Of a stretch of 64,000 nt of DNA, positions 49,524 to 61,842 are shown piece after piece (the stretch's first letter is position 1; the number at the start of each line of letters is the position of its first letter). Location: contig CM035235.1 of assembly GCA_020226215.1 (NCBI GenBank), forward strand, positions 70,395,283-70,459,282, written 5' to 3'. The translations under genes and the position numbers were made by a program. The notes below the pieces were generated by a model that worked only from the letters and a program-made list of their open reading frames with translations, was not told the DNA's origin and searched no databases. The stretch comes from Sindora glabra. Lineage: Eukaryota; Streptophyta; Magnoliopsida; Fabales; Fabaceae.

Positions 49524-49952
49524 ATTTTCATTGAGTTCTTTACCCATTTGAATAGAGGTAAAGGCTTGAAAAGCAGATATAGGTATGAATAACAAAATTT
49601 AATCAAGTACAAGTTTCTTTCCTCTCAATAAATATTATATTCAAAATTTAAATTTCTATCCACTGACAAATAAAATCTATCAAATATGATATACTTATTA
49701 ATGAGCTAACAATACCTTATCAGTAGAGGATTAATAGGCATTTACAATTCTATCTTAACACAAATTGAATGCATACATTAAATAAGATAATTAATTCAAT
49801 CATGTTGTTTTATTTTATTAATATAAGATAAAATTATCATTTTTCTTTTGAATATGATATTAGCCTATAAGATCGGTCAAAAAATTTTCTCGCTTTTGCC
49901 ATTAATTTTGAACAATGACATTACAAAATAGAATGAGAAAGTGATTAATAAA

Positions 49953-50248
49953 TAAGGCTATCAAATTGGTCGTAGATGGATACGGGTTTTTTTAAATTAA
50001 ATCTATTTTTAAATGCAAGTAATATAAACCGGCCCTTCATGAACTTGGTTCGCGACAAACCAACTCATATCTACATAATCTATGAGTTTTAAATTAAAGT
50101 CCTTAGACCGGCCCGTACTTATCGACAGGTTTAAACTTTTAAAATTAAACTCATTTTTAAATGTAAATAATACGAACAAACTTGTCACAAACTCAGCTTG
50201 TCACATACCAACTCGTATCCATATGGACTGACTTATTTTATAACCCTA
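49953..50248. mobile_element. Probable hAT-type MITE (296 bp)
   Basis: The left end TAAGGCTATCAAATTGGTC resembles the minus-strand right end TAGGGTTATAAAATAAGTC. The 8-bp flanks TTAATAAA (49945-49952) and TCAATGAA (50249-50256) agree at 6 of 8. The interior has an internally repeated block (AAATTAAATCTATTTTTAAATGC-like at about 49994 and again near 50140). It is older than the element at 49244. Confidence 0.55.
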
Positions 50249-53200
50249 TCAATGAAAGATGTATTAAGAACAAGCGATTAGCCATCACCTATTACCATGT
50301 GCCATTATTAGCCCTCACTTGCTTCCACCAAATGTGATTGATCACTTAATTTTCAATAATAACATTTGTGATACTTTAACAATATTTTTAAGATATACAA
50401 ATGAATTAAAAATGTAAACGCTTTAGACTTTTTTTAATTGAATTAAACCTTTTAATATAACATACTCTTGGGAATATATGACTTTGCAAATCATACACCA
50501 CATAAAAGTAATTTTAACCAAACAAATATTATCTTAATATCCTCTGTGTAATACACGTTTGTATAACTTTATACTATCATATTTTTATACAATTATGTAT
50601 TAATTAAATGGTATTACATCTTATTCTTTAATTATATTACCTTGTACTATTATATTAACTTGTCATATCCTATTCTATATCATTATATTGTCCATTTGTG
50701 GGTTACAAGATAGTATAATATATGATAATGACAATGGTACATAATAATACAATGATGGAGATGAAATGATTATAAGTAAGGTAGTGGTGATAAATGGAAA
50801 ATGATAATAGTATACAGTGATGGTGGTAATGATTTTAATGGATGAGGTGATGATATAATGGTAACAATAATTAATGATGGTAATAAAAGTAGTTACTAAT
50901 AGTGAAATTTTAAAAAGTAATCCATTATTATTATATTTATACTAGTCGTAGCAACGATTGCCACAACATTGGTAATAGTAGTAATTATCGCCATTGAATT
51001 GATAGTTATTAATAATGAAAGTTACAGCTAATAGTCATCATTATTTGTGTTACCACATTAATGACAATAGCAATAATAGTTAGTAATATATTGATAATGG
51101 TTGATGATGATGATGATTATCGATATTAGAATTAGCATGATAATAATAATAATAATAGTGATAACAAATAGTAAAAAATAATAAAGGAATTAGTAAAGTG
51201 ATTTTTTTTTTACTTTTATTTTTAACATGTCCCAAGAAATGCATAATGTTATATGACATTTCAGATGCAAGAAAGATCTTATAAGAGTATATTATAAAAT
51301 TTTTGCACCAAATGTACAACAAGACCTAATTGTTCACCTTATTTTATATTATTAAAATTTATGCCATCCGCTGAAAGAATGTTAAAAGTTGAAATTAATT
51401 ACAATTTCAATTTATCTAATATACATTCCTACTATATTTCATTATCATAAATATTAAAATTCTATTTTAATCCTTTTTATGATTAATTTAGAATAAATTA
51501 AGATCAACGTAACAACTTCTGTCAAATTGAACATAATGAATTTGGATTTTCACTGCATTAAGAATGTATTTGCTTTAAGCATTTTTTTTTCATTTTTTCT
51601 AAAAATAGAAAATTTAAATAAATTATGTATTTGGATGATTTTTTCCATTTTAATCTCTAGAAAATGTAGCCCTTTTTTTCAAAAATTTAAAAATAGCAAT
51701 TTTTTTACATTTTTATTTCTATACATTGATTATTTAAAATTATTTAAACTTATTATAATAACCTATTATTTATTTCCACCTACTAACAACAATCAATTGT
51801 TATCACCTACATCATTACCATTACTAATTACTACTTTGATCACCATCACCACCTCGACTTCTTCTTTCATTGTCTTAATTGTCATTGCAATACCACTACC
51901 TTTTCCCTTACCACCAACAAGCACCATGATCATCATTGTCATATTCATCATCACTTCTTCTATCACTATTACCATCACTACTTCCATTGCTATCATTATC
52001 ATCATTATTATGATCACAGTCACTATATACATAATTATCCTTATCTTTATTATCATCACTATTATTTTCACCATTACTGCCACAATTATGAACCACCTAT
52101 TATCGATTATCATAATCTAAATTTTCAACAATCTTATAATTATTATTAACCTTCAAAATGAAAATGAAAATTATATATGGATAAATATCAATCATATTTA
52201 GAAAAATAATAAAAAATGAAATTAAAAATTAAGAGTGAAAAATATTCTCATAAACTAAACACATTAAAAGATTCTTTTACTTTTACCATTGTCTTTATAA
52301 TTTGTGGGTAAAGCGGGATAAAAATAAAAATAAAGATTGATTGATTGAAGGTCATAATCCCCATTTTCGTTTTCTTAATGCTCATAAACCCAAATGCATG
52401 GAATTTGTTAATTCTAATCCCTTGCATTGTTCAATAGGTTGCTAGCCAAACAAGTACTTGAAATTAGCTCAAAACTCAAGTTCAAATAAAATTATATTTT
52501 TTAATCTATTAAAGATACAATAGCAAATGTCTTTTATTTCCTTCTTTTAGGGGATTTTAGTTCACAAAATTTTTTATTATCAAAAAAGTGCACATTCCCA
52601 ATAATGTAATTTCTAAATATATAGTTTTTAAGAATGTAAGATTCTTATATTTAGTTTAATATATATATTCTTAGAAATATTTTTTTGACATTTTCAGATA
52701 TATTATATTTTCATGTTTGGTTCACATTTTATATTCATAGGAATCTTATTATTTTTTTAAAAAATACCCTTATCAATTTTTTATTATAAATTTTAATAAA
52801 TTACAGATTTAATTAAAAATATATCAATAAAAATTGTTGAAGACTTAATAAAATAATAATTTAAATTCTATTTGATTAAAATGTCACAAATAATTTAATA
52901 TATAAAATATTAAAATTTTTAAGAATTTAAAATTAAATTTTTATATAATTAATTATATAAAATAAATAAGTAATTTTTCAATTGTTGACAAAAAACTTTT
53001 ATTTTCTTTGAAAAGAAAATAAGAGAAATAATATATTTTAAATTTTAATTCAAAAGAAAATAAATTTTTTTTTAAATAATTAAAATATAATAATCACATA
53101 TTTTATCTTTGAATATTTTTTCTTTTTTCTTTATTTAAATAAGAAAATAAATTAAAGGTTTGTTTATTTTATTGATACATATTTTTATAAAAAATTATTT

Positions 53201-53594
53201 ATATATATATTTATAAAGGGATAATATATTATTTATATTGATGATTAAAAATAATATTTAAAAATTTAAAAATAAAAAATATTTTTTTAAATTTCTTATA
53301 TTTAATATTAAAGAAATAAAATATTTTTTTAATTTTAATATTTTATAATTATATTTTATAAAAAATACTTTTCATTATAATAAACAGATATATTTTAACC
53401 CGCATTAGGCCGAAAGAATATGTCCACATAAAACAATCATATATATGACAAAAGTTCATGTTACTAGAATGGTGTTTATAATATTTTACGATTATGTTTA
53501 TAACCATTGAAATTGATATCAATATGATGGAACCGTGAGTGAGTGAATCACTTTACCACAACTACAACTTTTATCATTTTACTATATCTTAAAT
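50249..53594. other. Gene-free AT-rich block with degenerate trinucleotide tracts
   Basis: At about 50710-51180 the plus strand is dominated by RTR-type triplets (GAT, ATG, AAT, GGT); at about 51780-52115 it is dominated by the complementary ATC/ATT/ACC triplets. The 197-codon open frame at 51527-52120 and its antisense frames are by-products of this low-complexity DNA. Sequence near 51560 and the minus strand near 52270 have similar ends containing AATGTRTTTRSTTTA, suggesting a MITE with a triplet core. Confidence 0.5.
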
Positions 53595-53901
53595 TAGATA
53601 TAAAATTGTCAAACAGGTTAATTTGTGCGGATATAGGCTAATTTATGATAGATCGGGTCTGTGATGAGTCCATCCGTATTACCTGTATTCAAAATAAATT
53701 CAATTTTAAGAAGTCCATATCTATTAAAACCCATGATGAATTTGGGTCAATCCACAGGTTTTAACTAAAAATTTATGGGTTTGGCAAATATGGGCCGATT
53801 CGTTGTAGATCGAGTTCGTGACAAGTCATTTTGTATTATCCACGTTCAAAAAGGGGCTTAATTTGTAAGTTCTAAAACCCGCAACCCGTTTTATATCCCT
53901 A
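53595..53901. mobile_element. Possible hAT-type MITE remnant (about 307 bp)
   Basis: The left end TAGATATAAAATTGTCAAAC and the minus-strand right end TAGGGATATAAAACGGGTTG are loosely similar. The interior carries repeated words such as GATCGGGTCTGTGA / GATCGAGTTCGTGA and resembles the other TAGGG-ended elements. Target duplications are unclear (5 of 8 at best). Confidence 0.4.
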
Positions 53902-56900
53902 ACTAAATGTTAGTAAAAATGTCAATGTAAAAATTCAAAATTTAGCACAAAATAATCAAATATTAAAAAATATTATTTTAAGTTTATTTATATGAATAAC
54001 TATTTAAAAAGTTATTTTAATTTCAAATGATGTTTAATAAAATTATAAAGAATTCATTTTATTTATAAAACTCATTTAGACCTTCTATTTATATATATAA
54101 AAAATATTACTTAAATTTAAATTCAAAATTTTCTATATAAATTAATAGGATTGGAATTTAGAAATTACTTATTTATTTATTATTTATTTAGCATAATATC
54201 CTTATTATTCTGAAAAAATTAAAAATGAAAAATATAAGTTAAAAGTAAAAGATGAAAATAAAAATTTTTTAAATTAAATTAGAATTAGAATATAGAAAAT
54301 ACTTTTTTAACTTATTTAATGTAATTATACTTGTTATCATAAAAAATTCAAAATGAGAAATATAAGTTAAAATTAAAATATAAAAATAAAAAAATTAGAA
54401 TAAATTAGGGCATAGAATAATAGGATAAAATTATCTTTTTATTTTAGTATCAATATTTCTATAAGATAAAAATTTAAGATACCTACCTCCCCATGAAAAT
54501 ATTTAGAGGGAATGTTAAGTTTTAAAATATTCTTGAGAATATTATATTTCTGAATAAATTTTTTAAAATTTTGAATAGAATATAATATTCTTATAAAATA
54601 TTCTTAGAAATGTGAAAAATATTTCTTGAATCAAACCATCTCTTACTTTATTGTTCTATTAATTATATCATTTTCTTTGCATCCTTTTCATCTTCTCTTC
54701 TTGGAAGTCAAAGTTAGACAAAAATGTCATTTACCATATGTGATTTGTACACATTAATAAAAATCAACTCAAACCAACGTACTATTATTCCTGCATTAGC
54801 AACTTTTAACCAAAATTGCCGCTTAACTACATTAGGTGCATCAATCATGAAACAACAAGACAAGATTATATATACAAAAATTTACTCAGTCCTCCCATCA
54901 TCTTGGGCCAGCGGCAATCTGGATTTTAGGTTATTTTATTTAACTATTTCAAAGTTATTCTCTTGGAATTCCAGTTAAGCACATTGCTTCGTAGGAAAGA
55001 CCGGCCTGTCTCAATAATCCTTAGCTTGAAACATTGGGAGTACCAAACTTCAATGTCTACATGTATTTGATTTGGAATTAATAAAATGTTGTTATCAATA
55101 AAATATTGGTTTGGTGAAAAATATAATAATCTTAGATAAATTTATTTGCTAATAGATAAAGATTTGAGTTTTGAGTATAGAAATTCATTAGTATTTTAAT
55201 TTTTAGAATTATTTTTTCATTTTCAAATTTTTATGTCTTACAAGATTTTTTTTTTAAACAAAGTGCTGTCATAATAATTTTGGATATCATTTTTGGTGGG
55301 ATTTCAAATTGAATTCTCTAGGTTGTCGTATTTGGTGGTCGATGCGCGCAGATTGTTAATTTTGTTTTGAAAACGACAGATGATTGTCAAAGAGAGTCCT
55401 CCGCAGACAAATTTGTATTTCACTTATTCCTGAAACAAACTCCCGTTGTCTGCAGCTAATTGGCTCGTCACTTCTGACTTCATCACCATTTAAACAAAAA
55501 TAGGGTTACATTCATAGTAAAAAGGACGAAAATCTGTATTTATCAATCAAATTTACATTATGTTAAAAATTAATAAATTTAATTAAATTTGACTTAAATA
55601 ATAATCATATTTTATTAAGTTAATTTATTTATTAAATATATTAAAATGGGTCAATTTATTTAATCAATTAAATAATTTTAATTAATAACATTTATATTAT
55701 AAAATTATTTATTAAATTTAATATTAATTATCTTCCACTAAAAATTTTAATTATTAATGAAATACTTTTTTAAAATTTTTATTATTATTTTATTAAATTA
55801 TAAATTTTATATTTTTATTATATATAATTATTTATAATTTAGTTATTAATTATTTTTTAAATAATACTTTTAAAATATTAATATAAAATTTAAATTAATT
55901 GGTATATAAACCTACATAAAATTTTAACTCGATTAATTTATTATTCATATTAAATAAATTAATTTATTTATAATTTAAATTCATATAAACTTAATCTGAA
56001 TTTATATAAAAAATTTATATTCCTATCGAGTTATTGTCTGGTGTGAAAAATTATCACGCCAATAATAAAGTTATTTGTTTATTCTATGCTACACTGGCAA
56101 TAGCAGAGGGTATAATTTATGACCTATAAAAAATAATTAAAAAAATCTATTATATTTAGTGGCATTTATTCGACTAATACTTATTGTAATTTGAAGTTGC
56201 ATTAATGAAAAAAAGAATAATATTAAACTAGATCCATGGATGTTGGCTTATACCGCTGAGTAATTTGCTTCTCCATGAATTTATTTTGATGGAATTAAAT
56301 TCTGATGGAACGCTCGGCGAACGGAAGATTTGTCGGATTATAACATAAGAATTCATTTTCATAGAAATTGAATTTTAATATTTTATTTGATTTAATTTTA
56401 CATTTTAAAAAAATAATATTAAGGTAATTAATTTATTAACGATATAAGTAAGTAATTTCTTATATTTTATACAAAATAAAATTTTTTAAAACGTCCTATT
56501 TTGTTCATTTCAGTTGTTAGTATAATTTTCTAAAATTTTTTATTTTTCGTATAACTTTCTGCAAATCGAATAATCATACGTAACCAATGCCTCAAAACCT
56601 GCTGCATTATTTTTATTAGAGGAAAATATACATATTTCTTTTGAGATACACGAAGATTAAACTTATTTTTTAATTTAAAAATTTACACAATTGTTTTTTC
56701 TAGTTGTGGAATGTACTACACATATATAAATTCAAAGTACATTTTTTCTGTTAACTTTTGGTTTAATAGTCATTTCAACTTGATTAATAATATTATTTGA
56801 TTAATTAATACCAAAGACACTATTTTACGGTTTAAACTTTCTTTTTAGTATTTTTCACCAAAATAATATGTTTAAGAACAATTTTTTCACATCAATAATG

Positions 56901-57197
56901 ATTTTATCGTCATTTAATTTTATTGGGCAAGAAAAATTAAACCAAAAACTACTTATAAATAAAAAAGTATTTTTATCATTAAAAAACGAGTTCATACCTT
57001 ATAAATATATCTTTAAAAAGTGTGTTCATGTATATAGGAAATTAACAAATATAGAATATAAATATATATAATCTAAAAAATATGCTCACACTTAATGCAT
57101 AAACAAAAAGAATTGCATATTTAATAAATGAGTCAAAAAATTTACAATCAAATATAAGAAGTTAGTGTGTTTATCTTAAATATGTTAAATAAAGCAC
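53902..57197. other. AT-rich DNA without a recognisable gene
   Basis: Mostly A/T with short low-complexity frames. A less AT-rich patch at about 54700-55030 and another at about 55320-55510 contain no family I recognise. Confidence 0.5.
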
Positions 57198-57724
57198 TAG
57201 GCATGTAAAACGAGGTAGGTGAGCGGGCAAACATAGTCTTAAATCCATGTGGCTTACTCGTATAAGTTCTAAAAAAATATAGTTAAAATTTATCATGCCC
57301 ATGGGCACAAAAAGCCTACGGATGAACCATATTTTTTTCCTATTAAGTATAATTATATCATTAAAAATGTCCATACAAGAAGGGATTAAACCTTAAATGT
57401 AAAAAAAGAAAAATACTTTTAAGAAACATTAGATTGGATTAAATTAAAAAAAATTAATTTTTTAGATCATAATTGAACAATTATTATTTTTTATTTTATG
57501 TAATGAATTGGTTAAATAAAGTTAAAAAGATTACATTAATCTATTAGACATCAAGTTAAATTAAAAAAAATTCATGAATACTTAAAAAATTATTAAAAAT
57601 TTATATGTTAAAAAAAAAAAGGCCTGTGAATTCTACTTGTGCAAGCTTGTCCACAAAAAATACAAACTTTAATTTAAGGTGCTTGCACCTGTGGACTACC
57701 TACTTTGCCCATTTTACATGTCTA
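57198..57724. mobile_element. Probable hAT-type MITE (about 527 bp)
   Basis: The left end TAGGCATGTAAAACGAGG and the minus-strand right end TAGACATGTAAAATGGGC form imperfect inverted repeats, both followed by GTAGG. Flanks ATAAAGCA and ATGAAGAA agree at 6 of 8 if the left border is moved by one base. There is no transposase frame. Confidence 0.55.
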
Positions 57725-57755
57725 ATGAAGAAGTTTAAAGGAAAGAAAAATAGCT

Positions 57756-58250
57756 AGATTGTGAATTGTAATCTCACTTAAACATGGAATTTCTATAATA
57801 AAAACTGATTTTTTTTTTTAGATTTTGGTGTTTATAACAAGAGAGAGAAAACCATAAAACTACATATATTTTGCATTATTTTTTAATTGAATAGTTGTTT
57901 TTATTTTAAAAATAATATAATATTTAAGAATTTTTTTATATTTTAAATGGAATATGTTTAAATGAAGGTAAAATACAGGGGATTAATTTAGAGCAAACGT
58001 TTTAGATTGTGAATTGTAATCTCACTTAAACTTGGAATTTCTATAATAAAAACTGATTTTTTTTTTAGATTTTGGTGTTTATAACAAGAGAGAAAAAAAC
58101 ATAAAACTACATATATTTTGTATTATTTTTTAATTGAATAGTTGTTTTTATTTTAAGAATAATATAATATTTAAGATTTTTTTTATATTTTAAATGGAAT
58201 ATGTTTAAATGAAGGTAAAATACAGGGGATTAATTTAGAGCAAACGTTTT
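57756..58250. repeat. Tandem duplication of a 248-bp unit
   Basis: Unit 1 is 57756-58003 and unit 2 is 58004-58250. Both begin AGATTGTGAATTGTAATCTC and end GAGCAAACGTTTT. They differ only at a handful of bases and in short T-run lengths, so the duplication is young relative to surrounding DNA. Confidence 0.9.
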
Positions 58251-59630
58251 AGTGTAATTTTTTATATTTTAAAAAATGCCTTCTCTTGTTTTTAAATCAC
58301 AAGCCAGAAAGTAATAAACACAAATTATATATATCCTCGTGTACAAATAAATAATGTAGTTCTCAATATATGTTTTATAAAACTACAGTTATAAATGTAT
58401 ATATCCTCGTTACAAATAATGCACTTTTTAAGGTATGGTGATGACATGTAAATTTTGAGTTAAAATGCGTAGGAATTTAAGTCTAAAAAATAATCCTCAA
58501 TATAAGGGGAAATAAGTTAATGGTGTACCCTTATTTTTTTGAAATGATTGTCCCATTCGATGAATGGAAAAAAAATTATATAAATGTATTATTATTATTG
58601 GTCCACAGCTCGAACTTTAAAGTTTAAAATGATAGAAAGGATAAGTTTTTTTAACAGAGCACCAACAACATATTAAAATTGTCAATAGAGATTTATATTA
58701 AGATTATTGTTAAATTCAATTGAATTAAAAGATAAACGATTCAACTAACTACTATTAATAATTTTTCTAAAGAAAATTATCAATCAAATAAGATGACTAT
58801 CGTTAAAATAGATTCGAACATGTGAACTTGATGGTCATAGTGCTAACTATAAGTAATACCTACCTTAATATTTGTCATAATGATCATAATAAAATTTTTG
58901 TAAATATGTTATTCTTGGTGGTTGGTAGAGGTAATCTTATTTAAGAAAATATTTTCAATTTTATCATACCATTAAAATTTTATTTTTATTTACATTTATA
59001 TTTTGGCGAATAAATTATTTTAATATTATGATTGAATGCTTATTAAATTTAAGATGTAAATTTTTTACTTATCAAAATTCAAATGGAAATAGTACTAAGG
59101 TCATTTCCCTTATTTAGGTTAGTCCAAGAGAAAGTAATTTCTGAGCATTGCACTTGCACATTAAGAAAAGAAAATAACAAATTTTCGCCAACTGTACCAT
59201 ATATCTTAAATAGTTGGTTTTAATAAATATGAATAGTACCAAGTGCTCTCCGTCGTGAAAGCTGTAGTTTGAAAATAGATCTCGATCCATTCTTTTTTTT
59301 TTTTTTAATATTGTTTTGTATTATTTTTGGAGATAAAAGGCCTAATTTTTATTTTGGATCCTACCTTTATTTTTAACTGAGACTTATGTTTAAAAAAATT
59401 ATATTTCTATCTCTTTTCAAAATTAATTCGATGCATTTTCAAGATATGCATCGGATCAATTTCCTTTCACAACATTCTTCTTCTCTCACTAATAATAAAG
59501 AAAAATTTATAAAAGGTAATAATAAGGAGTCTCTATTTTTAAGATTAAATATTTTTGTTATTAGATTATATTTAATATATTATAATATATATTTTTTAAT
59601 TTTAATTTATTTATTTTAAAATTTAAAAAA
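58251..59630. other. AT-rich spacer
   Basis: Contains a short repeated phrase (TATATCCTCGT...ACAAATAA at about 58330 and 58400). No gene is recognised. Confidence 0.45.
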
Positions 59631-59809
59631 TAGTAGTGTTATGAAAAGTTCTACTTCATAAAACATTGAGTATTCTTACCATTAAATTTTCTCTAATTTG
59701 TTAAAATCTATATTTTAATTTTAATTTACTTATTTTAAAATATAAAAAATAATTTAATAATAAAAATACTCAATTTTTTAAAAAGTAAAACTTTTTATAA
59801 TATTATTAT
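59631..59809. mobile_element. Foldback MITE, copy B
   Basis: The left arm reads TAGTGTTATGAAAAGTTCTA and on through ATTGAGTATTCTTACCATTAAA. The minus-strand right arm reads AATATTATAAAAAGTTTTAC and on through ATTGAGTATTTTTATTATTAAA. The arms pair over about 60 bp. It shares its design and several words with the element at 14634-14804. Borders are approximate. Confidence 0.55.
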
Positions 59810-61660
59810 TTTAAAAAAAATCAATCTAATATTAAAATATTTAATTTTTAAAAAAATAGAATTCCGCAGAAAAAATGTTGAGAAGTCTGTGATTTTGATT
59901 AATCCAAAGAGTGGTCCACGTAAATACATCGGGCAGAAGCATTTGGTGCTATTTTTGTTGTCGTTCATAATGTTGTCATCAACGATCAAATGAGCTGGGC
60001 AGTAAGTGTGGATCCAAGTCTTTCAACGTGTATCATAATTTCAATTTCAATTATGCTTTCTTTGGAACTAATATTTTAGGAATCAAATTCAAATGAATTA
60101 TAATTTTTGAAAGCAGTCTAAAAAATAATTATTTATATTGACTTACAAATGATTTTTATTGTTAGAATCATATTTAAAATATACATGAAATTTCATTCAC
60201 AAAGTAGATTTGGAAAGTTAAGTGAATAAAATATGAGTTTAAAATTAATTTATTATTAATGTAAAATATTATATATTATTATTTAATTAAAATAAAATAA
60301 ATTATTAAAAAATATTATCAATTAAAAATTTTTAATAACAGTATGAAAGTTTTACTTATTTTATAATCACGTATTAGTATATAAACAAATAATAGCATAC
60401 GATTATTTTACTCTATCAATGAATTAGATTTATGTCCATAAAATATTAGAATGAAAATAAAGCAATTCATGAAATATATAATTTATATTAAATGAAATAA
60501 ATTTTAGTAAAATTTTTAATAAATTTAAAAATTTTATAATGATATTAACATAGTTAAAATTTTAAATAAAATAAAATAAACTTTTTAACTTAAATTTGAA
60601 AAATGTTTTATTTATTTAAAAATGGAATCTTGTTTTTTATTGATTACAAACGTGGTATAAAGAAATTAAAGCTAATTAATCTTATAACAAGTTAAGATCA
60701 ATCACGTTCGAGCGGTAACTTTATCAATATTTCTCCCAAACGAAGGTGCTAGACCTCTTCGTATTGAAAAAAAAGAGGATAAATTATATTTATTTTATTT
60801 TGAGGAATTGCATTTACTTTTTTATTTTAAAAATGTTCAATTTTTATTTAAATCTATATTCATCTATTTTGCAATAAAAAATTATGTAACTGTATATTCA
60901 TAAAAAAGCAAAAAAAAAAAGAAATTAAAAGCTTTTGATACAGCTAACATCCAAAATTTTTTAAAAATTTTATATCTTTTATTTGTATTTAAAATTTGAT
61001 TCTTAGTGTTTATCTATATATATTTAATAATTTAACTATTTATTCATATACGATGTAAAAAACGTTGGTATAAATAATTTAATTAAATTTTAAGATAGAT
61101 AAATGAATTTATCATAGAAAGAATAATTTCATGACATGCTGAAAGTTTTAAAATGCTAAGCGTCTTTCCTCCGGATGAACGCATCAGTTAAGCATATTTT
61201 ACAATCTAACTTTTCTTAATCGATTTTATAAACGTTCAATCCATTTCCAATCATTTGGCCAACCCAATCCATTCTTAACTCAATTCGATTAATTATCCAT
61301 ACATAATTATTTTTAATAATTTTTTTTACAAATTTTTCTTTCACTGAAAATTAAAAATATGTACCCAAAATTAAAAAAATGATATTCATTTTTAATCTAT
61401 TAAATTTAAAAATTGCATTTAACTTCTAATTTTTGTTTAAAAATAAATGGCTAAGAGTAGATGAATAAATTCTGCTCGATCATACTTTCTACAATTCAAT
61501 TACTCATTTCACAGGAGGATTTGTGTTTATTTCAAGCATTGATTCAATTTTTTTTATAAAAATAAGTTAATAATTAAAACACTTAACCTTCTAAAATTTG
61601 ATTGCGCATAACATAAAAATTACCATGAAAATCACGTGTATCTTTTAAGATTTTGCACTT
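59810..61660. other. AT-rich DNA with a possible third foldback MITE
   Basis: No gene. At about 60225-60430 the arms begin GAGTTTAAAATTAATTTATT and resemble the elements at 17690-18125 and 28685-28885. Confidence 0.4.
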
Positions 61661-61669
61661 GTACTTTGG

Positions 61670-61833
61670 GGGGAAGACTATGATACTCCTAGAGGTTTCA
61701 AACCATGGATGGTGTGGCAGAATTTCATTCATTGGATGAGATTACTTAAATTTTTGATAATCTCATCCAATAGATGATATTCTGCCACACTCCTCAAAGT
61801 TTAGAAACCCTAAAATTACCTTAGATTTCCCCC
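61670..61833. mobile_element. Mutator-like hairpin MITE (164 bp)
   Basis: A perfect 9-bp duplication GTACTTTGG flanks the element (61661-61669 and 61834-61842). The ends are GGGGAAGACTATG on the left and GGGGGAAATCTAAGG on the minus-strand right. The inner arms, GGTGTGGCAGAATTTCATTC and GAGTGTGGCAGAATATCATC, pair almost perfectly and continue as ATTGGATGAGATTA on both sides, leaving a loop of about 12 bases. A 9-bp duplication with G-starting long inverted repeats fits a non-autonomous Mutator-like element. Confidence 0.85.
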
Positions 61834-61842
61834 GTACTTTGG

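Noticed and set aside
51527..52120. A 197-codon open frame rich in Ile, Thr and Ser
   Set aside because: It is a by-product of degenerate ATC/ATT triplet DNA; the antisense strand is open for the same reason, and there is no domain or splice context.
60660..60780. GTTCGAGC-containing stretch as a tRNA or SINE
   Set aside because: No acceptor or anticodon stem could be paired, and no poly(A) tail or duplicated flanks were seen.
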